From: SICU01 sp964408235
GTDB taxonomy: Archaea; Nanobdellota; Nanobdellia; Pacearchaeales; GW2011-AR1
Assembly: GCA_964408235.1 (NCBI GenBank)
Contig: CAYOYN010000016.1
Span: 1 to 7,717, forward strand
Direction: 5' to 3'
Length of the DNA stretch: 7,717 nt
Below, one piece after another: positions 1 through 5,779 of the stretch (the stretch's first letter is position 1; every line of letters begins with the position of its first letter). A program made the translations under genes and the position numbers. A model generated the notes under the pieces. It saw only the letters and a program-made list of their open reading frames with translations. It ran no database searches and had not been told where the DNA came from.

Positions 1-438
1 ATGGGTTTCATAAAAGCAGGTTTTACTGGAGGATTTTTAGGAATAATAATTAGTATTGCAAGTATATTTACAGCACATCCAATTGTAGAAAAATTAGCTT
101 CAATAGGTCTTTATGTTGCAAGTCAATTCGGAAAAGTTTGTATAAACACTTTAGAATCTCAATGTTCTTTATCTGAAAGATTTACAACTATTATCGCTTC
201 AATTGTTGGAAATACTATTGCCTATTTTGTCATATTTGCATTAATTAGTTTAGCAATAAGTTTAATCGTTATGTGGTTGAGTCCTTCAAGAAAAGAAGAA
301 GTAGTAGTAGTTCAGCAACCTCAAATTATCCAACAACCCCAAGTTCAGCAAGTTCAACAACCACAAGTTGTAAAAGTAGTTGAAAGAGTAGTAGAGAAAA
401 GACCTGTAAAGAAAGCAAAAGTTAGGAAAAAGAAATAA
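1..438 (+). CDS. Two-helix membrane protein with Q/P/V-rich and Lys-rich cytoplasmic tail (hypothetical)
   Basis: I do not recognise a named family. The 145-residue product has a hydrophobic, glycine-rich helix at about residues 8-25, a 40-residue loop with two cysteines (C47, C55) that could form a disulfide, and a strong second helix at about 70-93. From residue 97 the chain is low complexity: a Val run, three QQPQ units (105-108, 111-114, 119-122), then a Lys/Arg-rich end with nine basic residues in the last thirteen. By the positive-inside rule the tail should be cytoplasmic, where it could bind nucleic acid or act as a flexible tether; that is inference. The window opens exactly on this ATG, so neither the promoter nor a possible upstream start can be seen. 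It converges on the zinc-ribbon gene with only 6 nt between stop codons. Confidence 0.75.
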   Translation: MGFIKAGFTGGFLGIIISIASIFTAHPIVEKLASIGLYVASQFGKVCINTLESQCSLSERFTTIIASIVGNTIAYFVIFALISLAISLIVMWLSPSRKEEVVVVQQPQIIQQPQVQQVQQPQVVKVVERVVEKRPVKKAKVRKKK

Positions 439-444
439 AATTAA

Positions 445-825
445 TTAATTTTCTTCGTCTTCATCAGAATCTTCAGATTCTTCAACTGAGTCTTCATCAT
501 AATCTAACTCTAGTTCTTTAAGTATAGCAATTATTTTATCGAGTTTAGCATTAATTTGCTTCAAATCTTCAGATGAGTTTGCTGATCCAGAGCTTCTTCT
601 ATCTCCACCATCTTTACTAAAACAATCACTGCAAAGAACTGGCTTACTTCCAGTAGGTTTGAATGGTACTCTAGCATCTTTTCCGCATTGAGTACAAGTT
701 ACATCAAACATTTCGCGTCTTTCAGGCCTATCACGTGAAAATCTATTTCCTCCAGAGAATTCTCTATCTCTACCTCTGCCAGCATTAAAGCCTCCTCCAC
801 GATTTCCTCTATCGAATCTTCCCAT
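445..825 (-). CDS. CxxC-x17-CxxC zinc-ribbon protein with RG-rich head and acidic tail
   Basis: A 126-residue protein with three parts. Residues 1-38 are rich in Arg, Gly, Phe and Asp, resembling RGG-type RNA-binding tails. Residues 44-68 hold two CxxC knuckles (C44/C47 and C65/C68) separated by exactly 17 residues, with VPF and KP residues between them. This matches the small archaeal/bacterial CxxC-x17-CxxC domain (TIGR04272 type), expected to bind one zinc ion. Residues 85-106 form a short amphipathic, possibly coiled-coil helix, and the last 20 residues are almost all Asp/Glu/Ser. The domain has no established biochemical role that I know of; the RG-rich head suggests RNA or ribosome association (inference). 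The start is supported by a TATA-like box centred about 26 nt upstream, implying a leaderless mRNA. Confidence 0.9.
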   Translation of the reverse strand: MGRFDRGNRGGGFNAGRGRDREFSGGNRFSRDRPERREMFDVTCTQCGKDARVPFKPTGSKPVLCSDCFSKDGGDRRSSGSANSSEDLKQINAKLDKIIAILKELELDYDEDSVEESEDSDEDEEN

Positions 826-847
826 ATAAGTTGGCTAAAATGATGCT

Positions 848-855
848 ATTTAAAT
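848..855 (-). promoter_or_regulatory. TATA-like box for the zinc-ribbon gene
   Basis: The minus strand reads ATTTAAAT here, centred about 26 nt upstream of the ATG at 825. The spacing places transcription start at or next to the start codon, so the mRNA should be leaderless. Confidence 0.6.
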
Positions 856-862
856 GTGTGTA

Positions 863-882
863 ATAAGAAAATAAATCTAGTT
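863..882 (-). terminator. Possible T-rich terminator after the RHH-like gene
   Basis: Just past the stop codon at 885 the minus strand reads a T-rich stretch (AGATTTATTTTCTTATTA), upstream of the next gene's TATA box. The run is interrupted, so the call is weak. Confidence 0.3.
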
Positions 883-884
883 AA

Positions 885-1046
885 TTAAACTTGACCAGTT
901 TGAGTAAATTTCCTCATAGCCTGTTCTAGGACTACCTGAGGAGCAAAGCCTTTCTTACTACAAGCTTTCATAAATTCATCAAATGCATGTTGATCAACCA
1001 TATAATCAAGTTTTCTTTTTTTTGCGCCTGGTGGTGTTGCAGCCAT
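885..1046 (-). CDS. 53-residue ribbon-helix-helix-like small protein
   Basis: A short gene with an ATG at 1044-1046 and TAA at 885-887. The product starts MAATPPGAKKRK, then shows a beta-strand-like stretch (about residues 11-18, RKLDYMVD), a helix (19-33, ending KKG) and a second helix (35-48, PQVVLEQAMRKF). This beta-alpha-alpha order, with a KG turn between helices, is the plan of MetJ/Arc-type ribbon-helix-helix DNA-binding proteins, which act as dimers. A classical RHH regulator would bind DNA through the strand; here the strand has K/R/D/Y residues on offer. The coding case rests on the TATA-like box about 25 nt upstream of this ATG, on fit in the otherwise empty 826-1084 gap, and on the protein-like composition. 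No antitoxin-type partner toxin lies next to it. The family assignment is by eye only. Confidence 0.75.
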   Translation of the reverse strand: MAATPPGAKKRKLDYMVDQHAFDEFMKACSKKGFAPQVVLEQAMRKFTQTGQV

Positions 1047-1066
1047 AGTAATCTAAACTATTCTGG

Positions 1067-1075
1067 ATATATAAA
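1067..1075 (-). promoter_or_regulatory. TATA-like box for the 53-residue RHH-like gene
   Basis: TTTATATAT on the minus strand, centred about 25 nt upstream of the ATG at 1046 and only 9 nt past the stop codon of the downstream PRC-barrel gene. It gives the small gene its own leaderless promoter and supports the chosen start. Confidence 0.65.
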
Positions 1076-1084
1076 CATTCAGAA

Positions 1085-1558
1085 TTAATTTTTTAGGTCT
1101 TCTTTTTTTATGGAAAGCATCACATTTTCACCTATTGTTTTTATGTATCTAGAAGATATCAAAATTTCCTTACTTGGAAATAGCAAGTTATCTTCTTTTA
1201 CAATTAAATTAACTATTTTGTTCATATTTTCATATAGCTCAAGAGAAGAGACTTTTCCAACTATTTTTCCTTCTGAATCAAAAACTTTTTTCCCCTTAAC
1301 TTCATAAGAGACCCTTATCTTCAAAAAAACTGCATGTTCTTTTATTTCTTCAATATAATTTCTTCCAATGGTGATTCCTTTTTTCAAAAAACCCTTATCA
1401 ATAGATATTCCAACAAAATCTAGTGTTTTTGGGTCTATCAATACCTTTTCAACTACCCCTATAATTGTGCTATCAAAATCAATCACATCCTTACCAAGCA
1501 AATCTTCAGATGTTAGTGTTTTGCTTAGGTCTCGTCCAGAGATACTCTTTTGTTTCAT
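1085..1558 (-). CDS. Double PRC-barrel domain protein, downstream paralogue
   Basis: A 157-residue protein made of two PRC-barrel repeats, about residues 17-84 and 86-152. The typical signature is clear in the second barrel (VKGKKVFDSEGKIVGKV, 87-103) and in weaker form in the first (LLGKDVIDFDSTIIGVVEKV). It has no signal peptide or membrane helix and is presumably cytoplasmic. PRC barrels are small beta-barrel adaptor domains known from RimM (ribosome assembly), the photosynthetic reaction-centre H subunit, and archaeal cell-division factors (CdvA, and the SepF-binding CdpB proteins of Haloferax). Its role here is unknown. It aligns along its length with the gene just upstream, so the two are tandem duplicates. 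Its ATG lies 53 nt inside that gene in the +1 frame, there is no Shine-Dalgarno or well-placed TATA box, and no other in-frame ATG precedes the first barrel. Confidence 0.88.
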   Translation of the reverse strand: MKQKSISGRDLSKTLTSEDLLGKDVIDFDSTIIGVVEKVLIDPKTLDFVGISIDKGFLKKGITIGRNYIEEIKEHAVFLKIRVSYEVKGKKVFDSEGKIVGKVSSLELYENMNKIVNLIVKEDNLLFPSKEILISSRYIKTIGENVMLSIKKEDLKN

Positions 1559-2000
1559 TATATTTTGGTTTAATAAGCACAGAACTAGCTATTTGTTTTA
1601 CTGTTGAGACTGGAAGTAGATATTTTTTCCAAAAACTTCCAACAATTAAACTTTCTATTTCATTTGTTGTACCTCTTCTATTAACTTGTCTGACTTTTCC
1701 AAGAACCTTTCCATCAACGGTCAAAACCTTTCTACCCTTAACAAGAAGGCTAAGTTCTGTATTAAGAATAACCGAATAATCGGAGATTGTAGAAAAATAG
1801 CTTTTTCCAATATACAAATTTCCAACGCTAGAAGATACGACAATTCCTTCAAAATCAAAACCATTAGGGTTTAATCTAACTTCGGATATGCTCCCGACAA
1901 TAGTCCCTCCCTCGGATAAAACTTTCTTCCCGATTAGTTTTTTTACATTAACCGTCTTTTCAATTTCAGCTTCTTTTCTGATTACATACTGGTAATCCAT
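1506..2000 (-). CDS. Double PRC-barrel domain protein, upstream paralogue
   Basis: A 164-residue soluble protein with PRC-barrel repeats at about residues 18-84 and 85-145. The second carries VKGRKVLTVDGKVLGKV (87-103), nearly identical in layout to the same segment of the downstream paralogue (VKGKKVFDSEGKIVGKV). Like that paralogue it is likely a cytoplasmic adaptor; cell division (CdpB/CdvA-like) or ribosome assembly (RimM-like) are the known contexts for this fold, and I cannot choose between them. After the second barrel a 19-residue tail (146-164, ending KQNTNI) runs out of frame through the start of the next gene and has no counterpart in the paralogue, so it may be a by-product of the overlap. 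The start is supported by a TATA-like box about 26 nt upstream, directly beside the stop codon of the VTT gene. Confidence 0.88.
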   Translation of the reverse strand: MDYQYVIRKEAEIEKTVNVKKLIGKKVLSEGGTIVGSISEVRLNPNGFDFEGIVVSSSVGNLYIGKSYFSTISDYSVILNTELSLLVKGRKVLTVDGKVLGKVRQVNRRGTTNEIESLIVGSFWKKYLLPVSTVKQIASSVLIKPKYNETKEYLWTRPKQNTNI

Positions 2001-2022
2001 TATTCTATATATTCATTAGACT

Positions 2023-2030
2023 ATATAAAT
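2023..2030 (-). promoter_or_regulatory. TATA-like box for the PRC-barrel pair
   Basis: ATTTATAT on the minus strand, centred about 26 nt upstream of the ATG at 2000 and starting right after the stop codon of the VTT gene (2032-2034). It probably drives both PRC genes, since the second has no comparable element. Confidence 0.65.
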
Positions 2031-2031
2031 C

Positions 2032-2640
2032 CTATACGAATAATACATAAATAATTATTAAAACAGTATATTTAGCAAGTTTTCCTATTAAGGTCAAAAC
2101 AAAAAGCCTTGTGAAATTATATCTAGCAATACCTAAAGCGAAAGTTAATAGTGGCGCGGGAAAAGGTAAAAAGTTAAACAAGAATATACCCAAGGCACCA
2201 TATTTATTTACAAATCTTCTAGTATCATAAACTTTCTTTTTGGATACCACATGCATGATCAAAGGGCTTATTTTTTTACCAACGTAATAATTCAAAACTT
2301 GAGCAATCATATAACCAAAAGTTGAAAAAATCAATGCGAGGAGATAATTATTACCTTTAATCAACCCATAATAAAAAATTATCTCGTCAGGAGATGGAAC
2401 AAAAAATATTCCTCCAAATAAATGTGCCAGAAATAATCCGAAAATTGTTAAGCTTTTTATATTCAATGTCAAAAATCCCAGAGTTCCATCGACATAAGGT
2501 ATCGAATATAAAATATCATAAAAGAAAGTAGAAAAGAATACTCCGACAATTAAAATCAAAAATAAAATTAGTAATGAAGTAATAAGTACCCATAATTTTG
2601 TCCAGTTTGAATTTTCCTGAATAAATTCATAATCACCCAT
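2032..2640 (-). CDS. DedA/VTT-family (SNARE-associated) integral membrane protein
   Basis: A 202-residue polytopic protein with hydrophobic segments at about 17-40, 64-80, 97-118, 148-170 and 179-201, as in the VTT/DedA family (PF09335), whose members include lipid scramblases/flippases and envelope-homeostasis proteins. Two family landmarks are visible: the re-entrant loop with VPSPDE (81-86, acidic D85/E86) after a GGIFF stretch, and the second loop NFLPFPAPLLTFALGIARY (156-174) with the conserved Pro and Gly. The arginines of the bacterial RFxPxxR motif are replaced by N156 and A162, placing it outside the YqjA/YghB-like branch and nearer to Arg-less (YqaA-like) relatives. It most likely sits in the cell membrane and moves or senses polar lipids (inference from family). 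A TATA-like box about 25 nt upstream fits a leaderless start at this ATG. Confidence 0.85.
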   Translation of the reverse strand: MGDYEFIQENSNWTKLWVLITSLLILFLILIVGVFFSTFFYDILYSIPYVDGTLGFLTLNIKSLTIFGLFLAHLFGGIFFVPSPDEIIFYYGLIKGNNYLLALIFSTFGYMIAQVLNYYVGKKISPLIMHVVSKKKVYDTRRFVNKYGALGIFLFNFLPFPAPLLTFALGIARYNFTRLFVLTLIGKLAKYTVLIIIYVLFV

Positions 2641-2660
2641 ATGATAAAAAAGTCTAATCT

Positions 2661-2670
2661 TATTATAATT
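2661..2670 (-). promoter_or_regulatory. TATA-like box for the VTT/DedA-type gene
   Basis: AATTATAATA on the minus strand, centred about 25 nt upstream of the ATG at 2640. An AT-rich stretch closer to the gene (TTTTTTATCAT) is too near the start to serve in the same way. Confidence 0.5.
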
Positions 2671-2702
2671 GTATCTATCTTTGCGTTTTATTCTTAATTT
2701 GC

Positions 2703-4766
2703 CTAGTAAAATCTTGATTTAACTAATTTGAAAAGATAATTGATTGTTCCAATTTTAACAATGACAAATACTGAAATCAAAAATGCTAATATTATCAAAG
2801 GCACGGTTATGTAGCTACTTAGTATATTCCCTATTACATTATAGTTATCAGTTTTTATTTCGTTTGGAGGGCTTTCTAATACACTACATTCTCTATTTTC
2901 TTCTGGTTTAGGCTCAGAAACGCTACATGCAATTATCTCTATTTGGCATGTTCTGTTCTGATAACCAGATATGCAATCAGACCAATCACTACAAATCCAT
3001 TGAGTGTTGCAAGTTTTACCTTCTTCTTCGTTTTCAGATCCGGTTGAACTAGTCGAGCTTGCTAACAATGATTGAGTTATCGTGATATTTCTACTACATG
3101 TTGTGTTACTTTGCCTTCCAGCAGGATCTGTACCAGTAACGCAGAAAGACCACAAATCTCCTTCCGAAATTAAAGAACTAGGTAGCGATGAAACATTGAC
3201 CATTGAATTTTGGGCTATGCTTGAGTTTGTATTCACTTCTAATGTTCCATTATTGTACCAATTTAATGAGTAATTTATTGGAGTACCAGAAGTGATCCAA
3301 CTTACATAAGCCTCTAATGGATTATCGCTACTATTTGAAACTGTAGTGGAGTTTAGAGACAGTGAACTTATTACTGGATTGAAAATAGTTAATTCAGCAC
3401 TGCAAGACTCACTTGTTCTATACCCTGAGGAATTAGAGGCATAAGTGCAAAATTTCCAAATTTCATTATAATTTTTTATAGGAGATATATTCCTTGCAAG
3501 TATTAGACTAGAAACCGATGAGTTTACCACAAAATTTTCTTCAAAATTAAATAAGGTTACATTTCTTCCAGAATAAGAATAGTAGTTACCGGCAACAGAG
3601 GACAAGATATATATGTTATTTGAATTTCCAAGAACTATTCCAGATCCTAGAGCAGCATAACCTGGATATATTGAAGCATTCCATATCAAACTTCCGCTAC
3701 TAGTGTTTATTTTATCTATTCCTATGTTAGCAGTATAAGGGTAATAACTAGTCTCACCAGTCACATACAACTCTCCTCTTGAATTTATTATGGAATTTTT
3801 CAAGTCATCATATTTTGGACTCTTATATGTCAAATTCCATAATATTGATCCGCTAGAATTAAATTTAACCACTAATTTTTCAGAAGTATCTCTATCTTCA
3901 CCAACTACAAAAGAGTTATTTAAGTTATCTCTTGACAAAGAAGAAACTACTAATTCATTTCCATTAGAGTAAGTACTGTTCCATAACAATGAACCACTTG
4001 AATTATAATTAAGCAATGTAAGATTACTTTCTGAGCTACCATAATTTGTAATTGCCAAAAATAAGTTTCCAAAATTATCCACTTCTAAATCTTGACGATC
4101 TCCTGATGCTCCCTGAGATCCAGCATCATAAGTAGAGTTCCAAATATGGCCCCCGGTTAAGTTAATATTTACGATCTTAGTATAATCATATTCGTAAAAT
4201 GTAAAATAGATGCTATTATTTCTTACATAAACTCCTCCGGGATTTGGTTGATTTTCAGTATTGTAAGTGTAGAGGGTAAAATTGCTTCCTGAAGCGTTAA
4301 CCATCATAAGATTTGTTCCTAAAGAAAAAGTTACGGGTACGTATGCGCTATTATTATGGATCGCTAATTTTGCTACTCCTTCTCCCGCCAAAGTAACATT
4401 CCATAATATTGAGCCAGTAGAATTATATTTTATTACAAAAGGCCCATTATCTGTTTTTCCTAAACCAACTAGGTTTCCAGAAGAATCATTGTTTAAATCA
4501 TAAGCATATTCATTACCTCCATTAGTGTAACTAGTGCTAAACAACATAGGCAGGTAAATCGAATTATTTCGGTACCATGTTCCAGTATAATTTATCTGGC
4601 CACTACTATTGGTGGTATTCAGGTAAGCGAGTAATCTATCGCTTGAGTAATTCTGGCCGCTACTAGACTGTAAATTTATGAAGCTTATATTTAATCCATT
4701 AACAAATCCTAAAATTAAAAAAATAAATAATAAAATTGAAGCTAAAATCCACTCTCTCTTTTTCAT
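2703..4766 (-). CDS. Large glycosylatable cell-surface protein: beta-propeller-like repeats, Ig-like modules, TSP1-like module, C-terminal anchor
   Basis: A 687-residue secreted, membrane-anchored protein. Residues 1-24 are a signal peptide (KKR then a hydrophobic core). Residues about 80-415 hold degenerate repeats of the type Y-N-S-S-G-S-hydrophobic-L-W-N-S-T, clearest around W122, W209, W262, W310 and W362 (spacing about 48-53, with a Trp-less copy near 160), suggesting a beta-propeller of the SBBP/PQQ-like kind. Two Ig-like segments follow, each with a WxFC...C pair 15 residues apart (C440/C455 and C542/C557). Residues 586-627 are a six-cysteine module, WICSDWSDC then GYQNRTC, resembling a thrombospondin type 1 repeat. 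After a short linker a helix at about 649-671 anchors the protein, with a short basic tail inside. About 36 NxS/T sequons point to heavy glycosylation. Likely adhesion or S-layer-associated (inference). A TATA-like box about 27 nt upstream supports the start. Confidence 0.88.
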   Translation of the reverse strand: MKKREWILASILLFIFLILGFVNGLNISFINLQSSSGQNYSSDRLLAYLNTTNSSGQINYTGTWYRNNSIYLPMLFSTSYTNGGNEYAYDLNNDSSGNLVGLGKTDNGPFVIKYNSTGSILWNVTLAGEGVAKLAIHNNSAYVPVTFSLGTNLMMVNASGSNFTLYTYNTENQPNPGGVYVRNNSIYFTFYEYDYTKIVNINLTGGHIWNSTYDAGSQGASGDRQDLEVDNFGNLFLAITNYGSSESNLTLLNYNSSGSLLWNSTYSNGNELVVSSLSRDNLNNSFVVGEDRDTSEKLVVKFNSSGSILWNLTYKSPKYDDLKNSIINSRGELYVTGETSYYPYTANIGIDKINTSSGSLIWNASIYPGYAALGSGIVLGNSNNIYILSSVAGNYYSYSGRNVTLFNFEENFVVNSSVSSLILARNISPIKNYNEIWKFCTYASNSSGYRTSESCSAELTIFNPVISSLSLNSTTVSNSSDNPLEAYVSWITSGTPINYSLNWYNNGTLEVNTNSSIAQNSMVNVSSLPSSLISEGDLWSFCVTGTDPAGRQSNTTCSRNITITQSLLASSTSSTGSENEEEGKTCNTQWICSDWSDCISGYQNRTCQIEIIACSVSEPKPEENRECSVLESPPNEIKTDNYNVIGNILSSYITVPLIILAFLISVFVIVKIGTINYLFKLVKSRFY

Positions 4767-4788
4767 AAGACTATACAGATTCTAGACA

Positions 4789-4798
4789 TTTTTATATC
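4789..4798 (-). promoter_or_regulatory. TATA-like box for the 687-residue surface protein gene
   Basis: GATATAAAAA on the minus strand, centred about 27 nt upstream of the ATG at 4766, inside the 62-nt gap after the DUF4870-like gene. It implies separate, leaderless expression of the surface protein. Confidence 0.6.
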
Positions 4799-4828
4799 TA
4801 ATCTATTTTTGAAATTAATCCTCTAAAA

Positions 4829-5179
4829 TTAAAGGTCTATCTTCTTAGCAAAATCTCCAACCAATGGAATATGTTTCATTTCCCCGCTTAGAGAATAAAT
4901 TAAACCCATTACCCAAAGAACAAGAAGTCCAAGGCTAAGGATCCAATGAACCATTATTCCTAAAAATGGTATGAATCCAAGGACCATTCCAACAATCCAT
5001 AGTGCAATCCAACCGATAAACAAAACAAGGCTTTGTTTAGCATAAAACATAACGTATTTGTTATCTTTCTTCATTGAGTAAGCAATAATAAACCCGACAA
5101 CGCTTAACAAAACAGCAAGAAAAGCAAATAGCTTAGAATCATCCTGTTTAGGTTCTTTTTTGTTATCTTTCTTCACCAT
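4829..5179 (-). CDS. DUF4870/Tic20-like small three-helix membrane protein
   Basis: A 116-residue protein with a polar, Lys/Asp-rich N-terminus (1-15), helices at about 17-34, 49-70 and 74-96, and a C-terminal segment GEMKHIPLVGDFAKKI (99-114). The stretch YVMFYAKQSLVLFI (42-55), corresponding to the family's F-x-x-x-HA/RQS pattern, together with the closing P-L-V-G motif, matches the DUF4870/Tic20-like family of small membrane proteins, whose function is not established in prokaryotes. The reading frame stays open upstream to a TTG at 5191, but I place the start at the ATG 5177-5179. A TATA-like box centred near 5205 is then about 26 nt upstream, the distance seen at the other genes here. 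It is divergent from the 20-residue peptide gene and has its own promoter. Confidence 0.85.
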   Translation of the reverse strand: MVKKDNKKEPKQDDSKLFAFLAVLLSVVGFIIAYSMKKDNKYVMFYAKQSLVLFIGWIALWIVGMVLGFIPFLGIMVHWILSLGLLVLWVMGLIYSLSGEMKHIPLVGDFAKKIDL

Positions 5180-5200
5180 TATAGTTACCAATTAAGTACA

Positions 5201-5209
5201 GTATAAAAA
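5201..5209 (-). promoter_or_regulatory. TATA-like box for the DUF4870-like gene
   Basis: TTTTTATAC on the minus strand, centred about 26 nt upstream of the ATG at 5179. It favours that ATG over the in-frame TTG at 5191, which would lie only about 14 nt from the box and upstream of the predicted transcript start. Confidence 0.65.
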
Positions 5210-5242
5210 GCTTTTGAGCAAATTTATTTTTCAAATAGATGG

Positions 5243-5251
5243 TTATTTATA
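5243..5251 (+). promoter_or_regulatory. TATA-like box for the basic-peptide/DUF1801 unit
   Basis: TTATTTATA, centred about 26 nt upstream of the ATG at 5273. It points transcription start at the 20-residue frame rather than at the DUF1801 start, which is about 99 nt downstream of the box. Confidence 0.6.
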
Positions 5252-5272
5252 CAAATTAAACATCTTAACATT

Positions 5273-5335
5273 ATGAGAAAATCACATAGGATAGCAAGAA
5301 AGAGAAATGCAAAGAAGCGCAGAAATAAAAAATAA
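5273..5335 (+). CDS. 20-residue extremely basic peptide (candidate leaderless small gene)
   Basis: The reading frame ATG 5273 to TAA 5335 encodes MRKSHRIARKRNAKKRRNKK: six Arg, six Lys and one His in 20 residues, with no acidic or aromatic residue. Three things argue that it is real: a TATA-like box (TTATTTATA) centred about 26 nt upstream of the ATG, exactly where this genome puts its leaderless promoters; Arg codons that include CGC and AGG, so the Lys/Arg content is not just poly-A; and a start only 10 nt upstream of the DUF1801 gene, with which it probably shares a transcript. Composition recalls tiny rRNA-embedded ribosomal proteins such as eL41, but it lacks the Trp and Met residues typical of eL41, so I do not assign that name. 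The alternative is that the promoter serves DUF1801 and the frame is part of its leader. Confidence 0.6.
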   Translation: MRKSHRIARKRNAKKRRNKK

Positions 5336-5345
5336 TATCTAAATC

Positions 5346-5768
5346 ATGGCAGAATTAAAAACAAAAGAGAATAATGCAAGTGTAAAAGGCTTTATAGATA
5401 GCTTAGATGATGAACAAAAAAAGAAAGACTCTTACAAACTTCTAGAAATTTTTGAAGATATTACAAAAGAAAAACCAAAGATGTGGGGCACAAGCATAAT
5501 AGGTTTTGGAAAATATCATTACAAATCAGAAAGAAGTAAACAAGAAGGGTGGTGGCCATTAATCGGTTTCTCCCCTAGAAAAACAGCTCTAACTTTATAC
5601 ATAATGTGCGGTGTTAATTGGAATAAAGATCTTCTCAAAGATATAGGTAAATACAAAATGAGTTCAGGTTCTTGCATGTATGTAAAGAGATTATCTGATC
5701 TAAATTTAGACAAACTAAAAAATTTAATCAAAGAATCATTCTCTTATTCTAAGAAAAAGTTCTTATAA
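5346..5768 (+). CDS. DUF1801 (YdhG-like) domain protein
   Basis: A 140-residue soluble protein that matches the DUF1801/YdhG-like family (PF08818) over its full length. Landmarks in order: an N-terminal helical part with the pattern F-I-x-S-L (16-20) and RKDS-like KKKDS (25-29), the segment PKMWGTSIIGFGKYHYK (44-60), then GFSPRKTALTLYIM (74-87), and the closing GSCMYVKRLSDLNLDKLKNLI (108-128). Family function is not established; the fold is often found as a stand-alone stress- or metal-related cytoplasmic protein in bacteria, with scattered archaeal members. It follows the 20-residue basic peptide frame by 10 nt, and converges on the 631-residue surface protein with 12 nt between stops. No separate, well-spaced promoter is seen, so it probably depends on the one at about 5243-5251. 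Horizontal acquisition from bacteria is possible but not shown by this sequence. Confidence 0.92.
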   Translation: MAELKTKENNASVKGFIDSLDDEQKKKDSYKLLEIFEDITKEKPKMWGTSIIGFGKYHYKSERSKQEGWWPLIGFSPRKTALTLYIMCGVNWNKDLLKDIGKYKMSSGSCMYVKRLSDLNLDKLKNLIKESFSYSKKKFL

Positions 5769-5779
5769 ATAATACCAAA

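Noticed and set aside
885..1046. RHH antitoxin of a toxin-antitoxin pair
   Set aside because: Neighbours are a PRC-barrel gene and a zinc-ribbon gene, each with separate promoters; no RelE-, PIN- or MazF-like frame is present.
1506..1558. Programmed frameshift joining the two PRC-barrel genes
   Set aside because: The frames overlap by 53 nt and a +1 shift would join them, but I see no convincing slippery site, and the second gene has its own ATG ahead of a complete pair of barrels.
1465..1779. Open frame of 104 codons on the plus strand
   Set aside because: It lies antisense to the two PRC-barrel genes, whose domain signatures are clear, and its product has no domain-like pattern. Similar plus-strand frames at 1110-1307, 1368-1607, 1686-1874, 3082-3273, 3790-3972, 4282-4503 and 6040-6249 were dismissed for the same reason, as was 5519-5731 on the minus strand opposite DUF1801.
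5180..5191. TTG start four codons upstream for the DUF4870-like gene
   Set aside because: The TATA-like box at 5201-5209 is too close to it; the ATG at 5179 has the same spacing as the other genes.
5273..5335. Assignment of the basic peptide as ribosomal protein eL41
   Set aside because: Size and charge fit, but the Trp/Met-containing pattern of eL41 is missing, so only a general resemblance can be claimed.
5323..5338. Separate TATA box for DUF1801 within the basic-peptide frame
   Set aside because: The A/T-rich stretch is only about 15-20 nt from the DUF1801 ATG and is poly-A-like, unlike the 25-27 nt geometry elsewhere.
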